Below are positions 1-10,475 of a stretch of DNA of 64,000 nucleotides, piece by piece. Position numbers and translations under genes: made by a program. Below the pieces are notes generated by a model. It searched no databases. It was not told the DNA's origin and saw only the letters and a list, made by a program, of their open reading frames with translations. Each line of letters begins with the position of its first letter. Position 1 is the first letter of the stretch. Source of the DNA: Micromonospora andamanensis (GTDB lineage Bacteria; Actinomycetota; Actinomycetes; Mycobacteriales; Micromonosporaceae); NCBI RefSeq assembly GCF_016863495.1, contig NZ_BOOZ01000029.1:1-64000 (forward strand), in the 5' to 3' direction.

Positions 1-990
1 CCCCAAGGGCGTGTCGCGGGTAACAACTTCATGATCAACGGGGCTGGAGGGCGGGCTGGTGGTGCGGGAGCCGAGGAGGAGGACGTAGGCGAGGAAGGCC
101 AGCCAGGTGGTGGCGCCGATGGCGATGCGTAGGGGGGTCGGCAGGGGGGCGGGGGTTACGAAGGCTTCGATCAGGGCGGCGACGGCGAAGAGGGCGACCA
201 GGCCGACGGCGACCAGGACGCCGTCGCGGCCCGCCCGGGCCACCGCCTGCCCTCGGGTCAGCTGCTCCGGCGGTGCGATCCACGCCCACCCGATGCGCAG
301 CCCCACCCCGGCCGCGACGAACACCCCGGTCAACTCCAGCAGGCCGTGCGGAGTGATCAGGCCGAAGAAGACGTCCGCACGGCCGTAGGAGACCATCACC
401 CCGCCGACCACGCCGATGTTCACCGCGTTCTGCCAGAGCAGGTAGCCGACCGGGACGATCAGCACGCCCGCCGCCAGGCACTTCGCCGCCAGCCAGGCAT
501 TGTGCGTCCACAGGTGGAAGGCGAAGGTCGGCGCGGAGAACTCCGTGTAGTACCCGGCGAAACCGGACTCGACGAGTTCGGCGGCCTCGTCGTCACCGAT
601 GAACGCCGCCGCCGTCTCCGGGTTGTCCGCCACGAACCACATCAGGGTGAAGGTGAGCAGGGTGAAGGCGGTCGCCACCGCACACCACCACGGCGCGGCC
701 CGCCAGATCGCGCCGGGCAGGCCGGCCAGCAGGAACCGCCGCACCGCCGCCCAGGTGGGGTGGGGCCGAGCGGTCAGCCGTGCCCGCGCCCGGAGCACCA
801 CCTGGGACAGCTCACTCACCAGCGCCGGGTCCGGCGAGCGGCTCCGTAGCACCGACAGCTGGGTGGTGGCCCGTTGGTAGAGCGCGACCAGCTCGTCGAC
901 CTCGGCCGGGTCGAGCCGCCGCTGAGCACAGAGCTGATTCAGCCGACGCCACTGCCCGCCGTGCTCCGCGACGTACGCGTCGACATCCAC
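1..990 (-). CDS. Stage II sporulation protein M family membrane protein (partial, runs off left edge)
   Basis: The reading frame starts at a GTG (988-990) with GGAGG seven bases upstream and stays open to base 1, so at least 330 residues are present and the stop lies outside the window. The N-terminal part is soluble and helical (DAYVAEHGGQWRRLNQL). Several hydrophobic segments follow, including AWLAAKCLAAGVLIVPVGYL and ADVFFGLITPHGLLELTGVF; the ITPHGLLEL stretch is typical of SpoIIM/DUF95 proteins. The family usually sits back to back with an RDD protein, as here, so the two are probably membrane partners of unknown task. The last visible codons run through half of a GATCATG-type inverted repeat (21-40), so the natural C-terminus may be nearby or altered. 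Confidence 0.85.
   Translation of the reverse strand, partial: MDVDAYVAEHGGQWRRLNQLCAQRRLDPAEVDELVALYQRATTQLSVLRSRSPDPALVSELSQVVLRARARLTARPHPTWAAVRRFLLAGLPGAIWRAAPWWCAVATAFTLLTFTLMWFVADNPETAAAFIGDDEAAELVESGFAGYYTEFSAPTFAFHLWTHNAWLAAKCLAAGVLIVPVGYLLWQNAVNIGVVGGVMVSYGRADVFFGLITPHGLLELTGVFVAAGVGLRIGWAWIAPPEQLTRGQAVARAGRDGVLVAVGLVALFAVAALIEAFVTPAPLPTPLRIAIGATTWLAFLAYVLLLGSRTTSPPSSPVDHEVVTRDTPLG
21..40. repeat. Half of a GATCATG-type inverted repeat at the window edge
   Basis: The sequence TAACAACTTCATGATCAACG matches the right arm of the larger inverted repeat at 36346-36368, which has TAACCTCATGATCAACG. The partner arm would lie left of base 1. It overlaps the 3' end of the SpoIIM-family frame. 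Confidence 0.5.
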
Positions 991-1031
991 CAGCCACCTC
1001 CGACCGCGCGATCATAGTGTTCACTGTCGGG

Positions 1032-1925
1032 GTGAGCACAGCGGCGCGAGCGTGGACCGCCCCGGGCTGGGGTGACGCCGGGCTGGTCAGCGGCGAGGCC
1101 GTCGAGCTGGACGTGCGGGCCGCGCGAATCGGCTCCCGGGTGCTCGCACTCCTGCTCGACGTGCTTGTCCAACTGGCGGCCGGGCTGCTGCTCGCCGCGC
1201 TGGCCGGGCTGCTCCTGGCCGCACTGCCGTACGGGTTGCTCGACGCGGCGATGGAACGGGCGCTGCTCACCGTCGGGCTCGTCCTGCTGCTTGTCGGCTA
1301 TCCCGTGCTCTGCGAGCGGTTCAACGACGGCCGCACGCCGGGCAAGGCAGCGGTCGGGCTGCGGGTGGTGAGCGCCGACGGAGCCCCCGTCGGGTTCCGG
1401 CAGTCGTTGACCCGGGCGCTGGTCGGAGTCGCTGTGGAGTGGCCGGGTCTGGTGCTGCCGCTGCTGTCCTGGGCGGTCGGGCTGACCGTGATGCTCAGCG
1501 ACGCCCGTGGCCGGCGACTGGGGGACCTGGCAGCGGGCACCCTGGTCGTGCACACCCGGCCCGCGACGAGGTGGCGTCCGGTGCCGGCGACGGTGCCGGC
1601 GTTGGCCGGTTGGGCGTACTCCCTGGACCTGAGCCGGCTGGACGCGGAGCTGGCACTCGCCGTGCGGCAGTACCTGGCCCGGGCCGCCGGGTTCAGCCAG
1701 CCGGCGCGCGGCGAACTGGCCCGGCTGCTGTGGCGGCAGGTCGCCGTGGTGACCAGCCCGCCGCCACCGACCGGACAGTCGGATGCGGCCTACCTGGCCG
1801 CGGTCATCGCCGAGCGGCACCGGCGGGCCCGCCGTGTCCTGGCCGGGGAACGCGCACTCACCGAGGCGCTGTGGCCGCAGTTCCGGGCGGCACCGGATGA
1901 CGAACCACCTGGGAGGTCAGGATGA
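1032..1925 (+). CDS. RDD family membrane protein
   Basis: The protein begins VSTAARAWTAPGWGDAGLVSG and has the RDD signature near residue 30 (VRAARIGSRVLALLLDV). Hydrophobic segments follow (LVQLAAGLLLAALAGLLLAAL, ALLTVGLVLLLVGYPVL) with the typical FNDGRTPGKAAVGLRVV loop and the second motif DARGRRLGDLAAGTLVV. The C-terminal third is soluble and rich in Ala and Arg. I chose the GTG at 1032; a GTG at 1017 in the same frame is possible and neither has a strong ribosome binding site. It is divergent from the SpoIIM-family gene and its stop overlaps the next ATG, so it is cotranscribed with the small protein that follows. Function is unknown. Confidence 0.85.
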   Translation: MSTAARAWTAPGWGDAGLVSGEAVELDVRAARIGSRVLALLLDVLVQLAAGLLLAALAGLLLAALPYGLLDAAMERALLTVGLVLLLVGYPVLCERFNDGRTPGKAAVGLRVVSADGAPVGFRQSLTRALVGVAVEWPGLVLPLLSWAVGLTVMLSDARGRRLGDLAAGTLVVHTRPATRWRPVPATVPALAGWAYSLDLSRLDAELALAVRQYLARAAGFSQPARGELARLLWRQVAVVTSPPPPTGQSDAAYLAAVIAERHRRARRVLAGERALTEALWPQFRAAPDDEPPGRSG

Positions 1926-2074
1926 GGGCTTTCCTGCCGTGGCTGGCAGTGCTCGCGGTGGTGCTGCTGCTCAGCGCGTTGCGGCTGCACACCCTCGCGG
2001 CGCTGGTCTCCGTGGCCTGGCTGGTCTGGTGTGTCTGGACCTGGGTCCGCCCCACCCGGCAACGCCCCCGCTGA
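1922..2074 (+). CDS. Small membrane protein (50 aa)
   Basis: The ATG overlaps the stop of the RDD gene (ATGA) and GGGAGG lies just upstream, so it is translated together with it. The 50-residue product has one long hydrophobic stretch (LPWLAVLAVVLLLSALRLHT), then a Trp-rich segment (AWLVWCVWTWVR) and a basic tail. It is probably a single- or double-pass membrane peptide accessory to the RDD protein. I do not recognise a family. Confidence 0.65.
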   Translation: MRAFLPWLAVLAVVLLLSALRLHTLAALVSVAWLVWCVWTWVRPTRQRPR

Positions 2075-2127
2075 CCGGCCCGGCCACAGGGCCGCACCGC
2101 CCTCCGGCCGCACGGCGGACCCGCAGG

Positions 2128-2170
2128 GCCACCTCCGGGGTCGGCCGTCGCGGTCGGCCCCGGAGGTGGC
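2128..2170. terminator. Bidirectional hairpin terminator
   Basis: The 13-bp arms GCCACCTCCGGGG (2128-2140) and CCCCGGAGGTGGC (2158-2170) are perfectly complementary around a 17-base loop. It lies between the convergent small membrane protein gene and ahcY, eight bases past the ahcY stop. There is no U-tract, as is common in high-GC actinobacteria. Confidence 0.75.
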
Positions 2171-2178
2171 GTCGATGC

Positions 2179-3678
<1,500 letters not shown>

Positions 3679-3969
3679 GAAAGCTCCTGTCGGACGATGG
3701 TGCTGCGCAACCACCCACCTTACGCGCGCTCGGTACCGGCGGCCGGGGTGGTTACGGACAGCGCACGGGGCGGCCGGTGTGGACGTGTGCCGTCCAACTC
3801 CGTCCGCCCCGTGCATCCCCCCGGTTTGGTTCCCCCGCGCGTTCTCGGACCATCGTCGCGATAACGCTGCGCACTCATAGAGTCACACTAAGCAAGCGCA
3901 GAGTCAAGCTATTCCGGGAATGTCGGACTTATTGGTTGCGGTGATCCTGACGCCGGGCGTCCGGCAGGC

Positions 3970-5127
3970 TCAGACCAGTCCGGTCGAGGCGATGTACGTC
4001 TCACCCTCGCCGGTGACCGTCAGTGAACCGCCAACCGCCGGCCCGACCGCGGCCCGACCCGGGCCGAGAATCACCGGCCCCACCCCGTCGGTCACCGTGA
4101 TCCGACCGGCCGTGCAGAGCACCACCCGGGGGCCGGGGACGCCCAGTGTCACCTCGCGCCGCCCGTCGCCCACCGTCACCCGGTGCAACGCGAAGTCATC
4201 GACCGGCACCGGCCAGGTCACCACTCCGTCGGCGACCTTTCGGGGCCCGACCACCGGCTGGTCGAGCACCTCGAAACGGAGCACCCGCAGCAGTTCGGCC
4301 ACGTCCACGTGCTTCGGGGTCAACCCGCCCCGCAACACGTTGTCGCTGGCGGCCATCACCTCCACGCCGGTACCGCGCAGGTAGGCGTGCAGGTTCCCGG
4401 CCGGCATCCAGATCGCCTCACCGGGAGCCAGCCGCGCCCGGTTGAGCAGCAGTGCCACGAGCACTCCGGGATCGGCCGGGTAGACCTCGGCCAGCAGCGC
4501 CACCAGGTCCGCGTCCGGGCCGCCCGCCGCCCGGGCCGCCGCCACCAGGCCCGCACGCTCCGCCGTCGGCCACTCCAGCAACAGGCGTACGGCTTCGGCC
4601 AGCCCCGCCGGCCCGCCGGCCAACGCGTCGAGCACCGGCCGCAGCTGCGGTACGCCCAGCGCCGCGAACGCCCGCGCCGAGACAGCGGGATCCCGGAACC
4701 CGCACAGCGCCTCCATCGGCCCGAGCGCCACCAGCAGCTCTGGCTTGTGGAACGGGTCGACGTAGTTGCGGTGTCCCCCGGGCCGGGCCTGCTCGGCTGC
4801 GTGACCGGCTCGCGCCTGCTCGGCGTCGGGATGCGCCTGAAGGCTCAGCGGAGCCGCCGCCGCCAGCACCTTGAGCAGGAACGGCAGGCGGGTTCCGAAC
4901 CGGTCGACCACCGGCCGGCCGAGCCAGTCGACAGGCTCGGCGGCGAGCACGTCGGTGAGCGCGATCCGCGCGCCGTCGCGTTCGACGGCGGCTGGCGCGC
5001 ACGGATGCGCCCCGAGCCACAGCTCCGCCTCGGGCACCGCGCTCGGCACCGGCCGCCCCTGGAGTTCGGCGATCGCCGAGCGGGAACCCCAGGCGTAGTC
5101 CTTGATCGGCCCGTACAGCGGTTCCAC
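3970..5127 (-). CDS. manA: Mannose-6-phosphate isomerase, class I
   Basis: This 385-residue zinc enzyme interconverts fructose-6-phosphate and mannose-6-phosphate, feeding GDP-mannose synthesis. The start (EPLYGPIKDYAWGS), the zinc ligand region LSLQAHPDAEQA, the HKPELLVAL motif and GEAIWMPAGNLHAYLRGTGVEVMAASDNVLRGGLTPK are all type I phosphomannose isomerase signatures. The GTG start lies three bases after the stop of the CDF gene, with GGGAG overlapping that stop, so translation is coupled. It is the last gene of an operon running phosphomannomutase, Trm112-like, SIS protein, CDF transporter, manA. Confidence 0.95.
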   Translation of the reverse strand: MEPLYGPIKDYAWGSRSAIAELQGRPVPSAVPEAELWLGAHPCAPAAVERDGARIALTDVLAAEPVDWLGRPVVDRFGTRLPFLLKVLAAAAPLSLQAHPDAEQARAGHAAEQARPGGHRNYVDPFHKPELLVALGPMEALCGFRDPAVSARAFAALGVPQLRPVLDALAGGPAGLAEAVRLLLEWPTAERAGLVAAARAAGGPDADLVALLAEVYPADPGVLVALLLNRARLAPGEAIWMPAGNLHAYLRGTGVEVMAASDNVLRGGLTPKHVDVAELLRVLRFEVLDQPVVGPRKVADGVVTWPVPVDDFALHRVTVGDGRREVTLGVPGPRVVLCTAGRITVTDGVGPVILGPGRAAVGPAVGGSLTVTGEGETYIASTGLV

Positions 5128-5130
5128 AGG

Positions 5131-6084
5131 TCAGCTCCCAGCGTGCCCGGCCATGCTGGAGGACCCGGCGGTGACCTGGTAGATGTCCGGTTCGAGGTAG
5201 ATCACCCGAGCGACCGGTACGGCCGCGCGGATCCGCTTTTCCACCGCGTCGATGCCCCGGGCGACCTCCTCGGCGCTCTCGCACCGGGACACGGCGATCT
5301 TCGCCGCCACCATCAGCTCCTCCGGGCCGAGGTAGAGGGTCTTCATGTGGATGATCCGCTCCACCTCGGGGCCGGCGGTGACCGCCTGCTCGATGGCCGA
5401 CACGTCGGCCGGCTCGGCCCCCTCGCCCAGCAGCAGGCTCTTGGTCTCCACAGCCAGCACGACCGCGATGGTCACCAGCAGCACACCGATCATCGCGGTG
5501 CCGGCCGCGTCCCACCTGCCGTTGCCGGTGGCCAGGGTCATGCCCACCCCGAACAGGGCGAAGACCAGACCGACGAGCGCGCCGAAGTCCTCCAGCAGCA
5601 CCACCGGCAGCTCCGGCGCCTTCGACCGGCGGATGAACCTGGTCCAGGACTCGCGGCCCCGGACCAGGTTCGACTCCTTGATGGCGGTACGGAAGGAGAA
5701 GGACTCCATCACGATCGCCGCGAGCAGCACGGTCACCGGCACCCACTGCCAGTTGCTGATGCCGTGCGGGTCGGACCACTTGTGCCACGCCTCGTAGAGC
5801 GCGAACAGGCCACCCAGGCTGAACAGCACGATCGAGACGATGAACGCGTAGACGTAGCGTTCCCGGCCGTAGCCGAAGGGGTGTTGCGGGGTGGCGGCGC
5901 GCCGGGCCCGCTTGCCGCCGAGCAGCAGCAGTGCCTGGTTGCCCGCGTCGGCGACCGAGTGGATGGACTCGGCGAGCATCGACGACGAACTCGTCAGCAG
6001 GTAGGCCACGAACTTCGTCACGGCGATACCGATGTTGGCGAGCAGCGCGGCGATGATCGCCTTGATGCCACCCTGGGTGCTCAC
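5131..6084 (-). CDS. Cation diffusion facilitator family transporter
   Basis: The 317-residue product is an integral membrane protein of the CDF (ZnT-like) family that exports divalent metals, usually zinc, against protons. Membrane segments begin at residues 6-30 and the metal-site motif appears as ESIHSVADAGNQ in the second segment. A loop with HPFGYGRERYVYAF and a C-terminal cytoplasmic domain (MKTLYLGPEELMVAAKIAV) follow. The GTG start at 6084 overlaps the stop of the SIS gene (GTGA). A metal transporter inside a mannose-phosphate operon whose last enzyme is zinc-dependent is notable; the substrate is not visible from sequence. Confidence 0.92.
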   Translation of the reverse strand: MSTQGGIKAIIAALLANIGIAVTKFVAYLLTSSSSMLAESIHSVADAGNQALLLLGGKRARRAATPQHPFGYGRERYVYAFIVSIVLFSLGGLFALYEAWHKWSDPHGISNWQWVPVTVLLAAIVMESFSFRTAIKESNLVRGRESWTRFIRRSKAPELPVVLLEDFGALVGLVFALFGVGMTLATGNGRWDAAGTAMIGVLLVTIAVVLAVETKSLLLGEGAEPADVSAIEQAVTAGPEVERIIHMKTLYLGPEELMVAAKIAVSRCESAEEVARGIDAVEKRIRAAVPVARVIYLEPDIYQVTAGSSSMAGHAGS

Positions 6085-7277
6085 TGGTTGGCCAGTTCCT
6101 TCATCTCGGTGATCGCCGGCACCGCCATCGGGTCCAGGCCGTGCGCCAACGCGAGGTAGATCGACGCGAAGTCCGGCACCGCCACCAGGGAGGCGAGCCG
6201 CTCCAGCGCCGAGCCGCCCTCGGCGGTGACCACGTCGCACCTGACGCCCCGCCGCTCGGCGAGGGTCTGCACCGCGTCCGCGCGCCGCTCCTCGACGGCG
6301 AGGGGCTCGTCGGCGTCGTCCTCGGCGTTCAGGCCACCGTCGCGCAGCAGCACCAACCGGAGTCGGGTGCCCTCACCGTCCGACTCGTCGGGATCGGCGA
6401 AGATGTCCCGCTCCCCCTCGGCCAGGCCCCCGAAGACCCCGTCGAGCAGCCCGACCCGACCCCGGCCCGCCTCGCCGAGCGCACCGGTGACCACGGGGTA
6501 CCTGGCGTTCGCCGACAGGGTGTCGCCGAAGCGACGCGCGGCGACCGCCGCCAGCGGAGACGAGCCCCAGACGATCGGGATCGACCCGGCCAGCCCGAGG
6601 GCGAGGGATTTCGCCGGATTGACGAAGGACTCCGCGGTCGGGCGGCTGCGGTCCGCGTCGGCGTCCAGCCGGGCCGCCGTCTCCGCCAGATCCGCCTCGT
6701 TGACCTTGACCAGGCCGAGGGCCCGGGCGGCGAGCAGGACCGGCACGGTAAGCCCCCACAGGCTGGCCCGCGCGGGTGCCCGCCGGGGCACCGGGATGAA
6801 CGGGGCGCGGGCCCGCTCGGCGACCGAGTGCAGTTGCGAGTCCGCCGGGCCCACCGCGACCAGCCGGGCGCCCCGCCGGTGGGCGGCCTCGGCGGCACCC
6901 AACGCCTCGGGGCTGCGACCGGAGGCGCTCACGGCGATCACCACGTCTGCCGCGCCGACCCAGCCGGGCACTCCGGCGAGGCGGTGCGCGATGACCGGCA
7001 CCGGGCAGCGCGGCCCGGCGACGGTGGCCAGCACGTCACCGGTCCGCCCGGCGGTGCCGATGCCGGCGATCACGACCGCCCGGGGACGTCCGTCGTCGGC
7101 GAGTACGGACAGGTTCGCCTCGGCGGCCAGGGCCGCCGACTCGCGCACCTGTGCGCCCGCCGAGGCGGTGTGCCGCAGCATGCCGCCCGGGTCCCGCTCG
7201 GCGAGTGCCTGCGGGTCGTCGAGGAGCCGCTCGTCGGCGTTGCGGTGGCCACTGACGCCGGCCGTTCCGTCGATCAC
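6081..7277 (-). CDS. SIS-domain protein, phosphoglucose/phosphomannose isomerase-like
   Basis: The 398-residue protein has tandem sugar-isomerase (SIS) folds: VVIAGIGTAGRTGDVLATVAG and ADVVIAVSASGRSPEALGAA in the first, and SIPIVWGSSPLAAVAARRFGD in the second. These resemble the bifunctional phosphoglucose/phosphomannose isomerases, but activity is not proven for the actinobacterial form (Rv3256c in M. tuberculosis). The GTG at 7277 follows GGCGGAGGG and overlaps the stop of the Trm112-like gene, so translation is coupled. Two unrelated putative mannose-phosphate isomerases (this and ManA) therefore sit in one operon, so this one may act on another sugar phosphate or be regulatory. Confidence 0.85.
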   Translation of the reverse strand: MIDGTAGVSGHRNADERLLDDPQALAERDPGGMLRHTASAGAQVRESAALAAEANLSVLADDGRPRAVVIAGIGTAGRTGDVLATVAGPRCPVPVIAHRLAGVPGWVGAADVVIAVSASGRSPEALGAAEAAHRRGARLVAVGPADSQLHSVAERARAPFIPVPRRAPARASLWGLTVPVLLAARALGLVKVNEADLAETAARLDADADRSRPTAESFVNPAKSLALGLAGSIPIVWGSSPLAAVAARRFGDTLSANARYPVVTGALGEAGRGRVGLLDGVFGGLAEGERDIFADPDESDGEGTRLRLVLLRDGGLNAEDDADEPLAVEERRADAVQTLAERRGVRCDVVTAEGGSALERLASLVAVPDFASIYLALAHGLDPMAVPAITEMKELANQ

Positions 7278-7456
7278 GATCCCTCCGCCGGGCCGCGCGC
7301 CTCGTCCAGCAGCAGCACCGGCACGTCGTCGCGGACCTCGAAGATCCGGCGACACTCGGTGCAGGTGAGCGTCTGGGCCTGCGCGTCGTAGGTCAGCGGG
7401 GCATGGTGTGTGTCCGGGCAGGCGAGGATTTCCAGCAACTGCGGGTCGAGGGCCAC
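7274..7456 (-). CDS. Trm112 family zinc-ribbon-like protein
   Basis: The 60-residue protein reads ALDPQLLEILACPDTHHAPL, then LTCTECRRIFEVRDDVPVLL, a standard Trm112/UPF0434 layout. The first pair is degenerate (one Cys before PD) and the second is CTEC. Members are small partners or chaperones of methyltransferases in other organisms; in actinobacteria the partner is unknown. AAGGAG precedes the GTG start and its stop overlaps the SIS gene start. It is embedded in the mannose-phosphate operon. Confidence 0.88.
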   Translation of the reverse strand: MALDPQLLEILACPDTHHAPLTYDAQAQTLTCTECRRIFEVRDDVPVLLLDEARGPAEGS

Positions 7457-7518
7457 TGCGCGGCTCCTTCCACGTGTGCGGCTTCACCGGTCGGGGGTGC
7501 CGACCGGCGCGAGCGATC

Positions 7519-8898
7519 TTATCGGCGAACCCGGTCGAGCACCTCGTCGCGGAGCGCTGTCATCCGCTCGCCCGTCGGTGCCTCGACGTTGAGCCGCAGC
7601 AGCGGCTCGGTGTTCGAGGCGCGCAGGTTGAACCACGCCCCGTCAGGAAAGCGCAGGGTGAGCCCGTCCATCTCGTCGGCCTCGGCGTCCGGGTACGCGG
7701 CACGCACCTCGGCGACCTTGGCCGCCTGGTCCGCCACGGTGGAGTTGATCTCACCCGAGGCGACGTACCGCTCGTACTCGGCGGCAAGCGTGGACAGCGG
7801 CAGCGGCTGCTCACCGAGCGCTGCCAGGGTGTGCATCGCCGCCAGCATCCCGGTGTCGGCGAACCAGAAGTCCCGGAAGTAGTAGTGCGCCGAGTGCTCC
7901 CCACCGAAGACCGCGTTGGTCCGTGCCATCTCGGCCTTGATGAACGAGTGGCCCACCCGGGCCACCACCGGCTCGCCGCCGTGCTCCCGAATGATCTCGG
8001 GCACCGCGCTTGACGTGATCAGGTTGTGGATCACCGTCGAGCCGGGGTGCTTGGCCAGTTCCCGGGCCGCCACCAACGCGGTGATCGCCGACGGGGAGAC
8101 CGGCTCACCGCGCTCGTCCACCACGAAGCAACGGTCGGCGTCTCCGTCGAAGGCCAGCCCGATGTCCGCGCCGTGCGCCACCACCGCCCGTTGCAGGTCG
8201 ACCAGGTTCGCCGGGTCCAGCGGGTTGGCCTCGTGGTTGGGGAACGTGCCGTCCAACTCGAAGTACAACGGCACGATCCGCAGCGGCAGGGCCGGCAGGG
8301 CGGCGTCGCCGAGCACACTCGGCACGGTGTGCCCACCCATCCCGTTGCCCGCGTCCACCACCACTGTCAACGGCCGGATGCCAGCGAGGTCCACAAGCGT
8401 GCGCAGGTGTGCCGCGTAGTCGGGCAGCAGGTCCCGCCGCTGCGTCGGTGCGGTCGGCTCGCCGAGCGGCTCGTCCTTGTCGAGCAGGGCCTGAGCCCGG
8501 TCGCGGACCTCGGCCAGCCCACTGTCCTGCCCGACTGGGCGAGCACCTGCGTGACACAGCTTGATGCCGTTGTACTGCGCCGGGTTGTGGCTGGCGGTGA
8601 ACATCGCGCCGGGCAAGCCGAGCGAACCGGAGGCGTAGTAGACCATGTCGGTCGAGGCGAGCCCGATCTCGATGACCGGGCGCCCCTCGGCGCGTACGCC
8701 GGTGGCGAAGGCGGCGGCCAACCCGGGCCCGGAGGCCCGCATGTCGTGCCCGATCAGCACCGCCTGCCCCGGCTCGCCAGCGGCGTCGAGCATCTGGGCG
8801 AAGGCGACGCCGAGAGCACCGGCGACACGCTCGTCCCACTGGTCCGGCACCGTCCCACGGACGTCGTACGCCTTCACGATCCGGGACAGATCAGACAC
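7519..8898 (-). CDS. manB: Phosphomannomutase/phosphoglucomutase
   Basis: This 459-residue alpha-D-phosphohexomutase converts mannose-6-phosphate to mannose-1-phosphate (and often glucose phosphates). Motifs in order are the IGHDMR loop, the catalytic phosphoserine loop GAMFTASHNPAQYNGIK, the magnesium-binding FDGDADRCF, the sugar-specificity loop (VFGGEHSAHYYFRDF) and the phosphate-binding RASNTEPLLRLN. The GTG start at 8898 is preceded by AGGAG and fits the conserved SRIVKAYDVRGT start. It heads the operon ending with manA. The gene order matches Rv3257c-Rv3255c of M. tuberculosis, so it probably supplies GDP-mannose for glycolipids and protein mannosylation. Confidence 0.95.
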   Translation of the reverse strand: MSDLSRIVKAYDVRGTVPDQWDERVAGALGVAFAQMLDAAGEPGQAVLIGHDMRASGPGLAAAFATGVRAEGRPVIEIGLASTDMVYYASGSLGLPGAMFTASHNPAQYNGIKLCHAGARPVGQDSGLAEVRDRAQALLDKDEPLGEPTAPTQRRDLLPDYAAHLRTLVDLAGIRPLTVVVDAGNGMGGHTVPSVLGDAALPALPLRIVPLYFELDGTFPNHEANPLDPANLVDLQRAVVAHGADIGLAFDGDADRCFVVDERGEPVSPSAITALVAARELAKHPGSTVIHNLITSSAVPEIIREHGGEPVVARVGHSFIKAEMARTNAVFGGEHSAHYYFRDFWFADTGMLAAMHTLAALGEQPLPLSTLAAEYERYVASGEINSTVADQAAKVAEVRAAYPDAEADEMDGLTLRFPDGAWFNLRASNTEPLLRLNVEAPTGERMTALRDEVLDRVRR

Positions 8899-8967
8899 CG
8901 ATTCCACTCCTCGCCTGCGGGTCGTCAACGAACCTGAGCGTATCGGAGCGGCGGCGCCCACCCCGGC

Positions 8968-10353
8968 TCAGCCGCCGAGCCCGCGCCCGTACTCCGGTTC
9001 GTCCCCCTTGCCGGCCCCCGGTGAACCGTCCGGGCGCCCGGACACCCTGCCCTGGCCGGGCTCGGCCGGCGGCACGGCGGGCGGAACTGCCGGCGGGCCG
9101 GCGGTCGGCACGGCCGGTCCCGGGATCGGCGCGGGCGGAAAACCCGGGGTCGGCGCGGCCAGTCCGGGCGTCGGCGGGGCCGGCGGGGCGGAGGTGGGCG
9201 GAACGGTACGGGCCGGTGGCACCGCCGCGCGGGCGGCCGTGCCGGGCGGGGCCGGGCGGGTCGGTTCAACCTGGTCGGCCGGCCGGGTCGCGTCGCCCGG
9301 GTCGGCCGGCCGGGCACCGTACAGACCGCCGCTCGGGCGGGGTGCCGGGGCACCGCCGTAGACCCGGGGCGTGCCGGGCCGACTCGACCCGTACGCCTGA
9401 CCGGGCGCCACCGGCGGCACCGCCCCCGGGACGGGCGGCGGCACGGCCCCCGGCACGGGCGGCGGCACGGTGCCCAGACCCGGCGGGACCGGTACGGCGC
9501 CCGGGACGGGCACCAGCGGCGCGGCACCCTGACCGCCGCCGGAACGGTAGGTGGTGCCGCCCGGGTTTCGCGGCGGCGGGATCTCGAATCCGTCGGCCGG
9601 TCGTCCCCGGTCCTTGCGATCCCTGCGGGAACGGTGGATCAGCAGCCCGATGAGCAGCGCACCGGCGGCCACCATGGCGATGCCGAAGTACATCACCGGC
9701 GATCCGCCGGAGGACTCGCCCGCGGTCTGGGCAAGGTCGTCAGTCGCCTCGGCGGCCAGCGCCACTGTCGGCGTCGCCTCGACTGACGGTTCCTCGACCA
9801 CCTGCTCGCTCGGCGACGGCGAGGGCGTGGGTGACGGGGAGGGCGACACCGGGACCCGCCCGCCCACCACCCGCGACGACGCGGCTGCCCGGCCCAGCAC
9901 GGCGCCCCGCGCCGTGGTCGCCTCGCCCGTCAGCACCAGTCGACCACCGGGGGCAGCCGCGGCGAAGGCGACCCGGTACCGCACCGCCACACCCTTGCCC
10001 TTGCAGAGCTCGTCTCTGGCCGGGGCCACCGGTGTGGTGGTGACAAGTCCCGCTTCGCCGGAGACGCCCACCGGCACCCAGCGACCTCCCACGTTGGCCT
10101 GCACCGCCACCTGGTCGGCCCGGACGTCGGGCAGGCTGAGTCCCAGTGCGGTGCGTACCCGCACGCACCCGTCGGTGCGCTTGCGCACCTCCACGGTCAC
10201 CCCTTCGGCGGAACGGCCCGCGGTGAAGCTGCCAGCCGAACGCACCCGCACCCGGTCCTCGTCGGCGTGCGCGGGCGCGCCACCGAGCACCACCAGGGCG
10301 CCCAGGAACACGCAGACCGTCGCGAGCCGCGCCGTGTGCCGACGTACCGACAT
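8968..10353 (-). CDS. Secreted/membrane-anchored protein with proline-rich C-terminal tail
   Basis: The 461-residue protein starts with a signal peptide (ARLATVCVFLGALVVLGGAP, AHA cleavage motif). An extracellular beta-rich domain of about 130 residues follows with two cysteines (TDGCVRV, RDELCKGKG). After a Ser/Pro linker there is one transmembrane segment (VMYFGIAMVAAGALLIGLLI), a basic stop-transfer (HRSRRDRKDRGR) and about 200 residues rich in Pro and Gly with PPPVPGAVPP repeats. Topology suggests an outside-facing domain and a disordered cytoplasmic tail. I do not recognise a named family. The ATG fits the signal peptide; the nearest Shine-Dalgarno is 14 bases away. Confidence 0.8.
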   Translation of the reverse strand: MSVRRHTARLATVCVFLGALVVLGGAPAHADEDRVRVRSAGSFTAGRSAEGVTVEVRKRTDGCVRVRTALGLSLPDVRADQVAVQANVGGRWVPVGVSGEAGLVTTTPVAPARDELCKGKGVAVRYRVAFAAAAPGGRLVLTGEATTARGAVLGRAAASSRVVGGRVPVSPSPSPTPSPSPSEQVVEEPSVEATPTVALAAEATDDLAQTAGESSGGSPVMYFGIAMVAAGALLIGLLIHRSRRDRKDRGRPADGFEIPPPRNPGGTTYRSGGGQGAAPLVPVPGAVPVPPGLGTVPPPVPGAVPPPVPGAVPPVAPGQAYGSSRPGTPRVYGGAPAPRPSGGLYGARPADPGDATRPADQVEPTRPAPPGTAARAAVPPARTVPPTSAPPAPPTPGLAAPTPGFPPAPIPGPAVPTAGPPAVPPAVPPAEPGQGRVSGRPDGSPGAGKGDEPEYGRGLGG

Positions 10354-10475
10354 GATCAACCACCGTTCCTCCCCCGACGGGGGAACGCCGGTCAGGCTAC
10401 TACCGGGGCCCGACCTCGGCTGGTCATCGAGCACCCCGCATGTGTGCCGCACCACGTCACGGGGGCGCTCGGCGG

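Noticed and set aside
3679..3969. Possible SAH riboswitch upstream of ahcY
   Set aside because: I looked for the conserved GAGGAGCGCUGC-like core and its pseudoknot partner on the minus strand and did not find them. Only ordinary promoter-like sequence is present.
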